The notes under the pieces: generated by a model | Seen by the model: only the letters and a program-made list of their open reading frames with translations | The model's database searches: none | What the model was told of the DNA's origin: nothing | Translations under genes and position numbers: made by a program | Part shown: piece after piece, positions 36,289-43,748 of the stretch | Position numbering within the stretch: position 1 is the first letter of the stretch | Layout of the letters: each line of letters opens with the position of its first letter | Source of the DNA: Streptomyces sp. NBC_01231 | GTDB taxonomy: Bacteria; Actinomycetota; Actinomycetes; Streptomycetales; Streptomycetaceae | DNA length: 64,000 bases | Assembly: GCA_035999765.1 (NCBI GenBank) | Contig: CP108521.1 | Location: 4,774,001-4,838,000 of the forward strand | Direction of reading: 5' to 3'

Positions 36289-37374
36289 TCACAGTCGGCG
36301 GGCCGCCCGGAAGCCGCGGGCGTAGAAGTCGGTGCCGTCCAGCAGCGCGTGGCCCGACAGGTCACCCAGGGTCGGGCCGTTGGCGGCGGAGCGGCTGGAG
36401 TAGAAGCGGTGCCGGCCCTTGTCGTCGAGGCCCATGTATATGCCGACGTGGTCGATGAAGTCCGGCCGGTCCTTGATGATGGCGAAGAAGACCAGATCGC
36501 CGGGTTGCAGGACGTCCAGGTCGGTGGCCTGCCGCGTGCCGGTGTGCGGGATCACCTGGCGGCCGGGACCGTGGGCGGCGATGGCGTAGGCGCGGCGCGG
36601 CAGACCGGTGCCCTTGGTGTTGGTGTTGTGCAGGGGGATGCCCATGCGGTAGCCCCACACCAGACGCTGGAAGCCGGAGCAGTCGACACAGCCGTAGCGG
36701 TCGTTCTCCGGCTGCACGCGCGTGCCGTCCGGGAAGTCCCAGTCGATGCCCAGATAGTCGTAGAAGTCGGACTTCTCGTCGTAGTAGGCGAAGTCCAACG
36801 GGTTTTTGACCGCGGCGTTGCGCGGGCCGAAGTGCGCGGTGCCCGCGTAGCGCACGTCGGCGGTGTTCCGCTTGTCGGGCGCCCCGGCACTGCTGTACTG
36901 GAACGCCACCGCGAAGACGTCCGGGCTCTTGTCGCCGAGTGTCTTGGGGAACCAGCTCTTGAACCACGCGGACTTCTCCATGCCCCGCTGCCACGCGTGC
37001 GGCAGCACGCGCACCCAGGCGTCCGTGGTCACCGTGGCCTCGGTGGTCCGCGGCTCGCTGAAGGTGCGGGCGGGCCCGGTCAGTACGGCCGTACGGGCGC
37101 CGTCGGTGAACGTGGCGAGCGTGCCGCCGTCGGCGGCACGGACCACGGTGCGGCCGGGGGCGGCCAGCCGCTCGTAGGTGTGGGGCCCGGCGGACCGGGA
37201 GTTCGGGCCGGAGCCCGTGCCGTCGGCGGTCGTACCGGCATCGTCGTCGCTGCCCCGCCCGAAGCGGTCCCAGGCGAACCCGCCCGCCGCCCCGGCTACC
37301 GCCACGCCGGCGATCGTACGGAACACGGCGCGGCGGGTCGGGTTGTTGCCTCTGCCGACTGGTGTGGAGTGCAT
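36289..37374 (-). CDS. Exported NlpC/P60 hydrolase in the pgs operon
   Basis: 361 residues from ATG 37374 (AGGAGG just upstream). The N-terminus NNPTRRAVFRTIAGVAVAGAAGGFAW is a Tat-like signal. An SH3b-like part follows (about 75-195, TYERLAAPGRTVVRAADGGT). The NlpC/P60 domain has Cys in RYGCVDCSGFQRLVWGYRMG, His in DFIDHVGIYMGLD, and LQPGDLVFFAI between. These cleave gamma-D-glutamyl bonds in peptidoglycan stems, and some members cut poly-gamma-glutamate, so release or trimming of the polymer made by PgsBC is an attractive role; this is inference from the position in the operon. Confidence 0.85.
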   Translation of the reverse strand: MHSTPVGRGNNPTRRAVFRTIAGVAVAGAAGGFAWDRFGRGSDDDAGTTADGTGSGPNSRSAGPHTYERLAAPGRTVVRAADGGTLATFTDGARTAVLTGPARTFSEPRTTEATVTTDAWVRVLPHAWQRGMEKSAWFKSWFPKTLGDKSPDVFAVAFQYSSAGAPDKRNTADVRYAGTAHFGPRNAAVKNPLDFAYYDEKSDFYDYLGIDWDFPDGTRVQPENDRYGCVDCSGFQRLVWGYRMGIPLHNTNTKGTGLPRRAYAIAAHGPGRQVIPHTGTRQATDLDVLQPGDLVFFAIIKDRPDFIDHVGIYMGLDDKGRHRFYSSRSAANGPTLGDLSGHALLDGTDFYARGFRAARRL

Positions 37375-37418
37375 GACCGATCCTCCTGGAAGTGTCAGGT
37401 GAGAGGGTGCTGGACAGG

Positions 37419-37901
37419 TCAGCCGGTGGGCAGGGCGCCCATCAACAGGCCGGAGACCAGCACGACGTACGTGGCCAGCGTCACCGCCGTGGTCGAGATG
37501 ACCGTGGCCGCCATGGGCTGGCGGACCATCTGGTAGGAGACCAGGCCGGGGACGATGAAGCCGAGGGTCTGTGACGTGTACAGCAGCGGAAACTCGTGAC
37601 TCAGGGCGAGCATCACGGTGGTCTGCGTCAGTACCGCGCACAGCACCACGGCGGCGAACAGCCGCTTGCCGTAGAGAATCACCGTGCGCTGCAACAGCTT
37701 CGTCATGAAGTACGTGAGCGCCGCTACACCGACCATCAGCCCGGCCAACCACACGTCGGTGACGAGTGTGAGGGCGATCCAGCCCGGGGTGATCATTCCC
37801 CCGGGCGAGAGGTTGGTGGTCAGGTAGCAGACGAGCGAGAAGACCAGCCCGAGGGCGATCCCGAGTGCGGCGGTCTGTGCGTTGAGGTCGGGGGGGATCA
37901 C
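37419..37901 (-). CDS. pgsC: PgsC/CapC, poly-gamma-glutamate synthase membrane subunit
   Basis: 160 residues from GTG 37901, whose first bases overlap the pgsB TGA (GTGA). The start IPPDLNAQTAALGIALGLVFSLVCYLTTNLSPGGMITPGWIALTL is typical of CapC/PgsC: the LSPGG(M)xxPG loop after the first helix is the family mark. About five membrane helices in total. In Bacillus, PgsC with PgsB forms the core enzyme that ligates glutamate through the gamma carboxyl and exports it. Translationally coupled with pgsB. Confidence 0.93.
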   Translation of the reverse strand: MIPPDLNAQTAALGIALGLVFSLVCYLTTNLSPGGMITPGWIALTLVTDVWLAGLMVGVAALTYFMTKLLQRTVILYGKRLFAAVVLCAVLTQTTVMLALSHEFPLLYTSQTLGFIVPGLVSYQMVRQPMAATVISTTAVTLATYVVLVSGLLMGALPTG

Positions 37902-39376
37902 GGGTTCCTCATGGACTGGGGCGGAACGTAGGAGTGGTACTGATCGTGGGTGTGTTTCGGTTCGCCCGCGGTGTTCCATTCGTCAGGCCGCTCCTGGCGG
38001 GCGGCGGACCGGCGGGCGAGGTCGCGTTGTTCCGGGATGCGGAAGGCGTACGTCGGTGTCTCCAGCGGTGCCACCCAGCTGTACGGCTCCGGCTCGGGCG
38101 GGCGGGCCACCGAGACACGCGGTCGGGGTACGGCTATCTGGATAGTCTCCTGGTCCAGGCCGTCGCCGGTGACGACGTCGAGCAGGTCCTCGGAGTCGTC
38201 CAGCGGCAGCTCGGCGAGGCATTCAAGGAACAGCTCGCCCTGGCCGTGGATGTTGCCGATCGCCACCAGCGAGGAATCCGGGCCGAGTTCGGCGAGGATC
38301 GCCGCGGTCAGTTCCTCTGGGTCCCGGCGGTCGCCGCCGAGATCCACCACCCGCCCGGTGAAGCCCGCCGGTATCGCGTCCCGGGCGCTCTTGGTCGGGT
38401 GGCCGATCAGGAACACCGTCTCGGCGGCGAGGTCGGGGACGATCGTGCCCATCTGGCCGTTGCGCTCCACTCGGTCCGGGCGGCAGTTGATGACCACGCC
38501 GATCGGCCCTCTGATCGCGCCCAGCTCCTCCAGCTGCTTGACGTTCATCAGCGTCGACTCGGGATCGTTGGCCGCGAAGACGTTGGCGAACCGCAGCCGC
38601 TTTCCGTCGGGGGTGACATAGCGCTCCACGGACAGCACGCCCGGGTCGGGCGGCGCGTCCCACATGCCCTGCATCGCGGTGTGCCGCTCCACGCCGAGCA
38701 GTTCGGCGACGGCGAGCGCGATCGCCACGTTCTCCTTGAAGGTGAACCAGCTGAAGCCCCGCAGTTCGGCGTCGGTCACCGACTCCGGATCGACCGCGAT
38801 CAGCCGGCAGTTCCGCTTGTCGGCCTCCTCCTGGAGGATGTGCAGCCGGTCCTTCTCCGCCGTCACGCACACCCCGCCCACAGGCATCGAGCGGGAGAGC
38901 GAGCGGGCGACGTCGTCCAGCGTCGGCCCCATCTCCTCCAGATGGTCCTCGCGGACATTGCACAGCACGCCGATCGTGGAACGGATCAGCTTCTCCTGGT
39001 TGATCTCCTGCAGCGCGGGCATCACCGCCATGCACTCGATCACCAGCGCGTCCGGCCGGTAGGTCGCCGCCCGCCGTACGATGCCGATCTGCTCGACGAT
39101 GTTGGCGATGTTGAGCTTGCGGTACACCGGCTCCTCGGTGGCATCCGGATGGATGAACCGGGCCGCGGTGCCGGTGGTCTTGGCCACCGTGACCAGGCCG
39201 CCGCCGCGCAGCGCGCCCGCGCACAGCCGGGTGATCGAACTCTTGCCGCGGATACCGTTGACCAGCACCCGCGTAGGTATCTGCTCCAGCGAGGCGAAGT
39301 GCCGCCGCTGCTCCAGGATTCCGGCGATCCACAGCGTGGCGCAGCACATCAGGACGATGACATAGAGGAAGAGCAC
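37898..39376 (-). CDS. pgsB: PgsB/CapB, poly-gamma-glutamate synthase ligase subunit
   Basis: 492 residues. An N-terminal membrane helix (about 1-20, MLFLYVIVLMCCATLWIAGI) is followed by the P-loop TRVLVNGIRGKSSITR (residues 35-50), the Mur-ligase-type ATP site. Further conserved blocks are KTTGTAARFIHPDATEEPV, ECMAVMPALQEINQEKLIRSTIGVLCNVREDHLEEMGPT and FAANDPESTLMN. The extra 80 C-terminal residues (Pro/Arg-rich, PRPRVSVARPPEPEPYSWVAPLE) are beyond the Bacillus length. It activates the gamma carboxyl of glutamate with ATP and forms the amide chain. Ends in overlap with pgsC. Confidence 0.94.
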   Translation of the reverse strand: MLFLYVIVLMCCATLWIAGILEQRRHFASLEQIPTRVLVNGIRGKSSITRLCAGALRGGGLVTVAKTTGTAARFIHPDATEEPVYRKLNIANIVEQIGIVRRAATYRPDALVIECMAVMPALQEINQEKLIRSTIGVLCNVREDHLEEMGPTLDDVARSLSRSMPVGGVCVTAEKDRLHILQEEADKRNCRLIAVDPESVTDAELRGFSWFTFKENVAIALAVAELLGVERHTAMQGMWDAPPDPGVLSVERYVTPDGKRLRFANVFAANDPESTLMNVKQLEELGAIRGPIGVVINCRPDRVERNGQMGTIVPDLAAETVFLIGHPTKSARDAIPAGFTGRVVDLGGDRRDPEELTAAILAELGPDSSLVAIGNIHGQGELFLECLAELPLDDSEDLLDVVTGDGLDQETIQIAVPRPRVSVARPPEPEPYSWVAPLETPTYAFRIPEQRDLARRSAARQERPDEWNTAGEPKHTHDQYHSYVPPQSMRNP

Positions 39377-39391
39377 GCCGATTCCGTCCTT

Positions 39392-41662
39392 CTACCGCTG
39401 GTGGGTGTTCGCACGCGGGGGCCGGGAGGGCCCGGCGGCGGGGCCGGATCTGGCCGCCCGGTCGCGTTCCGCCAGGACCTGGCGCACCAGCTCCAGGCTG
39501 CGGGTGACCGAGCCGATCTCGTCGTGGTTGACCGGATGCAGCACGGTGCGGCGGTCCCCGCCGGCGAGCCGCTCGACGAGCACGGCGACCGCACGCAGCG
39601 GCCGGATCACCACGACGTACAGCCAGCCCAGGCAGGCCGCGCTCACGGCGAGGCCCAGGATGCCGGCGAGCATGGTGCGCTGCTCGGCCTGCACCGCGGG
39701 GATCTGGAGCGCCGCCGCGGGCTCCGCGGTCACCACGTGCCAGCCGAGACGGGCCGTCGGGCCGCTCTGCGCCAGCGGCGCGGCGGCGTCGACCGATGGG
39801 CCGGAGGACGTGTTGTGCACCGCCGAGGTCGCGGTGCCCGCGGTCCCCGGGGCGCCCTGGGTGGCGCGGGCGAGACGGGTCAGGCCGGAGTCGGGCAGCG
39901 ACTGGAAGGCGCGGTAGCCCACGCTCGCCGCCAGCACCTTCTCGTCGCCGTCCGTCACCCAGACGCTGCCCAGCTTCGGCCTGGGCAGAATGGAGTTGAG
40001 CGCCTTCACGTCGATCTCGCCGAACAGGACCACCCCGGCCGCCGGGGCCTGGCCCTTGCCGGACCGGACCTGCGCGTAGGCGGCGATCGCCGGTATCCGG
40101 CCCGAGGTGTTGACGGTGGTGATCCCACCGCCGCCGGGCACGTGGACGAGGGTGCGCAGGGGTGTGTCGCCCACCCGCAGCGTGATGCCGCCTGAGCGGT
40201 TCAGGAGATATAACGAGCGGTACTGCTTGTGGTCGGCGAGGGACTGCCGCAGGACCTCGGTCTGGGCGGCCCGGCTCCTGCCCGACAGACTCGCGGCCGC
40301 TTCGCTCAGGTCGGTGTACGACTGGTCGAGGGACTGCCGGATCCGCTGCGTCGCGATCTCGGTGCGCGCCTGCTGGTCGGCGAGGACCGGAGCCGGAACC
40401 GCGGTCGCGGCGTCCGCCCGGTTCAGCAGGAAGATCATCGGCACCGCCCAGCAGGCCACCACCACCACGCCGACCACGGCCAGAGCCCGGTAGCCCGGCC
40501 CGCGCCGGGCCGGGAACTGCTGCGGGCCGCTCTCGCCGAGCAGTTGCCCGCGCAGTGAGTCCAGTGCCCGTCCGATCCGGGCCAGTTCACCGAATCCGTG
40601 CACCGGAACCGGCCGGGACAGCTCCGCCGCCGCGGTCGGCCCACCCCCGGTCACGCCTCGGGCCAGGCGGCCGGCGGACAGATACAGCCGCAGCAGTGGC
40701 TGCTGCACGGAGAAGTACAGCGCCAGCCCGAGCAACAGCGCGACCATGGCCAGCGTCCCGGCTGTCTCGAGTGCGAAGCGCGAGTAGTCGGCGGCGGGGG
40801 TCGTGGCGGGCGCCGCGCGGGAGGTGAGCACCACCAGGCCGAGGTCGTCGGTCGCGCCCGAACCTGTCGCCGAGGCGACCTGGGCCCAGCCGGCCACGGT
40901 GCGCCGGCTGCCGGTGGTGGTGCCCAGCAGGGTTCCCGAGGCGTCGGTCCCACTCCTCGACCCGTTCGCCGCGCGGGCCGCCACCGCGGACAGACCGCTG
41001 TGGGCGGCGGTTTCGGACGCCGTGCCACGGACTGCGGTGGCGAGCGCCTTGCCGCTCGCGTCCAGCACTTCGGCGGTGCGTCCCTCGCCGTACGCCGTGA
41101 GGGCGGGGAGCGCTTCGGAGACCACCAGCAGCAACTGCCGGTCGGTCCGGCTCGGGGCCTGGTACTGGTCCTGGTCGGGATCGTCCTGCTGCGCGGGCAG
41201 TGTGGCCTTCGCGAAGTACAGCAGTTGCCGGGTGCCGCCCGACGTCACCAGCCGGGGCGGGATCGCTTCGGGCCCGGACGCCGTCCTGGCGACGTCCACC
41301 CCGGTCAGCGGCACCGTCTTGCCGCCGGCCGCCAGCAGTTTGCCGTTGCGCTGGTCGAGCAGCGCACTGCCGAGGGCCGCCTTCCTGGCAGCGGTCAGCG
41401 CTTTGAGCGTGGTCGTGGGGGTCGATGCGCTCGTCGCCGGGTACGCGTCGGCCGTACGGCGTACCGCGCTCGCCTCGGCGTCGATCGCGGAGCGCATCGA
41501 CAGCGCGGTGTCCGCGGCGATCTGCTGTTCCCCGTTCAGCACGGCCTGGGGGACACCCGCGGTGTGGATGCCGTCGAGGCCGATCACGGTCAGGGCGGCG
41601 ACCATCAGCAGGAGTACGACGAGTGAGGCTATCGGCGGGCGGACCCCGCCAAGCATCGGCAT
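39392..41662 (-). CDS. Double-cache, double-HAMP membrane protein without output domain (TTA codon)
   Basis: 756 residues built as two similar halves: TM 11-30, extracellular cache-like domain about 35-290, TM 297-319, HAMP-like helix 320-375; then TM 393-414, second cache-like domain about 420-660, TM 665-686, HAMP 687-735. The protein stops there; no kinase, cyclase, phosphatase or methyl-accepting region follows. It is first in the operon, 15 bp before pgsB. It could sense an extracellular ligand and act on PgsBC directly, or be a scaffold in place of the CapA/PgsA subunit. Codon 484 is TTA (40211-40213), so its production may depend on bldA. Confidence 0.8.
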   Translation of the reverse strand: MPMLGGVRPPIASLVVLLLMVAALTVIGLDGIHTAGVPQAVLNGEQQIAADTALSMRSAIDAEASAVRRTADAYPATSASTPTTTLKALTAARKAALGSALLDQRNGKLLAAGGKTVPLTGVDVARTASGPEAIPPRLVTSGGTRQLLYFAKATLPAQQDDPDQDQYQAPSRTDRQLLLVVSEALPALTAYGEGRTAEVLDASGKALATAVRGTASETAAHSGLSAVAARAANGSRSGTDASGTLLGTTTGSRRTVAGWAQVASATGSGATDDLGLVVLTSRAAPATTPAADYSRFALETAGTLAMVALLLGLALYFSVQQPLLRLYLSAGRLARGVTGGGPTAAAELSRPVPVHGFGELARIGRALDSLRGQLLGESGPQQFPARRGPGYRALAVVGVVVVACWAVPMIFLLNRADAATAVPAPVLADQQARTEIATQRIRQSLDQSYTDLSEAAASLSGRSRAAQTEVLRQSLADHKQYRSLYLLNRSGGITLRVGDTPLRTLVHVPGGGGITTVNTSGRIPAIAAYAQVRSGKGQAPAAGVVLFGEIDVKALNSILPRPKLGSVWVTDGDEKVLAASVGYRAFQSLPDSGLTRLARATQGAPGTAGTATSAVHNTSSGPSVDAAAPLAQSGPTARLGWHVVTAEPAAALQIPAVQAEQRTMLAGILGLAVSAACLGWLYVVVIRPLRAVAVLVERLAGGDRRTVLHPVNHDEIGSVTRSLELVRQVLAERDRAARSGPAAGPSRPPRANTHQR

Positions 41663-41875
41663 ATCGGCGCGGCGGCGGATGCGGTGGCGTCGCGGCGCCC
41701 GAGGTGCGGAGGACAGGAGAGCTGATCCTTCCTCAACTGGCGCCGAGCGCCCAAATGTTCGACAAGGCGAACATTCTAGCGCCTCCCATCACATGGCTAT
41801 CACAGGTTCCCCCCATGTGTCGTACGAGACAACGGGACCCTGCCCGGCGGCGACACATACGAGCCACCACGCGCC
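41663..41875 (-). promoter_or_regulatory. pgs operon promoter region with palindrome
   Basis: Contains ATGTTCG-ACAAGG-CGAACAT (41754-41773), with a TAGAAT -10-like hexamer on the minus strand at 41772-41777 touching it, about 110 bp above the operon start. A regulator bound here would cover the transcription start. Confidence 0.5.
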
Positions 41876-41911
41876 GAAGGGCCGGACCCGCGAACAGGTC
41901 CGGCCCTTCGG
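41876..41911 (-). terminator. Hairpin terminator of the hydrolase gene
   Basis: CGAAGGGCCGGACC (41876-41889) and GGTCCGGCCCTTCG (41898-41911): perfect 14-bp stem, 8-nt loop, 8 bp beyond the stop of the minus-strand gene. Confidence 0.9.
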
Positions 41912-41919
41912 ATGTCCGG

Positions 41920-43263
41920 TCAGCGGACGAAAGAGATCTCCGGATACTTGGTGGAGGGCCCGTCGAGCAGGGTGCTGTGCTTCTTACGCACTTCCTGGTC
42001 GAAGAAGGCGGCGAGGTAGACGCGTTGGATCTGGACCGCCCGGTTCGGGGCGATCGTGCCGTACTGCTCCTGGATCGTGGCCTGGGAGGTCCCGGTCAGG
42101 CGCGCCCACTGGGGCACCAGATACTCGTTGTCGCTGAACGACAGGTGCGCCGCGCCCTTGAGCTTGATGTCGACCCGGTATCCCTTCAGATGCGACCACA
42201 TGGTCCGCCACGAACTGTCGTTGTTGCGGTTGTGCTTGCCGGAGCTGAAGAGCATGAAGGGCCGGTCCAGGTCCTTGCTCGGCGCCGTCCCGAAGAACTG
42301 GCCGTCCAGGTTGGCACCGGCATCGATCCGCTTGTCGAGCTGCATGGAGGTGGCGACCGCCCCGCCGCCCAGCGACCAGCCGAACATGCCGATACGGGAG
42401 GTGTCCACCGACTTCGACAGCCCGGAGGGCAGCGTCGCGCGGCCGGCGTCCGGGTTGCCGCCACTGCTGATCTTGCCGAGCGCGGTGATGACGAACTTGA
42501 TGTCGGCCGCGCGCACCTTGAGCGTGTCGGAGGAGTGGGCGGTCGACGGCATCGTTCTGACCTCGAGCCGGCTGGCCGGGAACTGCACCTCGTTGGCGTC
42601 GTGAGTGTGGTCGACGGTGACGACGAGGTAGCCGCGGCTGGCGAGATCCTGGGCGAGCGCGGTGCCCATCGCGCGGTCCGAGTGCAGCCCGCTCGAGTAC
42701 AGCAGGACGGGCAGCTTGCCGAGCGAGGTCTTCACCGGGGCGAGGACATGGCCCGCGGTTTTCGGCAGGGTCACCTGCTGCGGCGTCAGCCTGCGCGTGC
42801 CGAGGAAGTGGGCGCCGGAGATCGACGGCATCCACGGCGCCTGATAGTGCCCGGACGTGGCGGTGGCCGGATACCAGAGCGACACCATCAACTCGCGCGG
42901 CTTGTTGCCGGGCACGTACGGGTCCGTACGGGACTTGTCGACGAGGTGCAGGCCGACCATGCCCACGCTGTGTTGCCCGGTCGGCGCGGGCATGGTGAGC
43001 TGCTGGGCCGACGTGGCCGTGCGGGCGGACGCGAGCGCCTCAGGGTGTGCGGGCTTGAGCTGCTGCTCGTCGTTCTCGGGCGCCCAGGGCGTGTTCGGGT
43101 CGGGTTGGCCGACCGGGGCCCCGGTGGCCGCAGGCCTGTCGGACGTCTTCCCGGCGGCCATCGCCGGTGTCATCCCCACACCCAGCGCGAGGGCCAGCAC
43201 ACCCGCCGAGCCGACCGCTCTGGCGATCCCTCTTCGACGGTGGTGCGGGCGGCGGTACTTCAT
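41920..43263 (-). CDS. Secreted alpha/beta hydrolase, PAF-acetylhydrolase-like lipase
   Basis: 447 residues from ATG 43263. Signal peptide MKYRRPHHRRRGIARAVGSAGVLALALGVGMTPAMA. The mature protein has the nucleophile elbow MFGWSLGGGAVA (GxSxG with the catalytic Ser), the oxyanion region PVLLYSSGLHSDR, and a likely catalytic His in KGAAHLSFSDNEYL near the C-terminus; an Asp lies in NLDGQFFGTAP. The layout matches secreted actinobacterial dienelactone/PAF-AH type esterases. Substrate is unknown; ester-linked surface polymers or lipids are possible. It has its own terminator, so it is separate from the pgs operon, which starts 257 bp downstream on the same strand. Confidence 0.85.
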   Translation of the reverse strand: MKYRRPHHRRRGIARAVGSAGVLALALGVGMTPAMAAGKTSDRPAATGAPVGQPDPNTPWAPENDEQQLKPAHPEALASARTATSAQQLTMPAPTGQHSVGMVGLHLVDKSRTDPYVPGNKPRELMVSLWYPATATSGHYQAPWMPSISGAHFLGTRRLTPQQVTLPKTAGHVLAPVKTSLGKLPVLLYSSGLHSDRAMGTALAQDLASRGYLVVTVDHTHDANEVQFPASRLEVRTMPSTAHSSDTLKVRAADIKFVITALGKISSGGNPDAGRATLPSGLSKSVDTSRIGMFGWSLGGGAVATSMQLDKRIDAGANLDGQFFGTAPSKDLDRPFMLFSSGKHNRNNDSSWRTMWSHLKGYRVDIKLKGAAHLSFSDNEYLVPQWARLTGTSQATIQEQYGTIAPNRAVQIQRVYLAAFFDQEVRKKHSTLLDGPSTKYPEISFVR

Positions 43264-43748
43264 GAAACCCCCAATGTTGGTCAGCGATCGTAGAACGCGC
43301 GATCGACTGCCGCATACCGTACCGCCGCAGCGACGGCAGTACTCGCGCGTCCCCGATGTCGCCAACGCGACCTCACGTACCGGATGTTGCGCTGCCACGG
43401 CCCGATGACGCGTCGGCGTTCCACGGCACCGACCGGGGGAGGAGAAGCTCAGCGAGCCGGGTGCGACTCTCGGCGGCTTGGCGTCGGTCGTACTCGGCGT
43501 TGACCAGATCAAGAAGCAGCGCCACTGACAAGGAGCCTCACCCATGACGAGCACCAAAGCGCGCCTCACGGCACAGATCACACCAGTTGAGCAGGCGAGC
43601 CAGGACGAAGCCAAGGCGCTGGCGGACGAGGGCAGGACGAGCAAGGCGATCCGCCGACTGCGGAAGGACTCCGGTCTCGCACGGCACACGGCACACAGCA
43701 CACGGCACCGGCCGCTCGGGACCTGCTCGTGGCGATTGCCTCGGCCGG
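43264..43748. other. 485-bp gap with gene remnants
   Basis: Between the hydrolase and the kinase genes. Holds the ribosomal L7/L12-like fragment listed separately and a short CGGCACAC-type repeat at 43681-43712. Nothing else is supported. Confidence 0.5.
43544..43680 (+). pseudogene. Fragment resembling L7/L12 C-terminal-domain protein
   Basis: An ATG-started frame reads MTSTKARLTAQITPVEQASQDEAKALADEGRTSKAIRRLRKDSGL, in which the part after the acidic stretch resembles the EAIKLVREATGL helix of ribosomal L7/L12-type C-terminal domains. From about 43680 the frame runs into a CGGCACAC repeat and loses family likeness. It appears to be a 3-prime truncated gene. Confidence 0.35.

Noticed and set aside
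41754..41773. LexA/SOS box above the pgs operon
   Set aside because: The half-sites are in the opposite order (GTTCG...CGAAC) to the actinobacterial LexA consensus (CGAAC...GTTCG).
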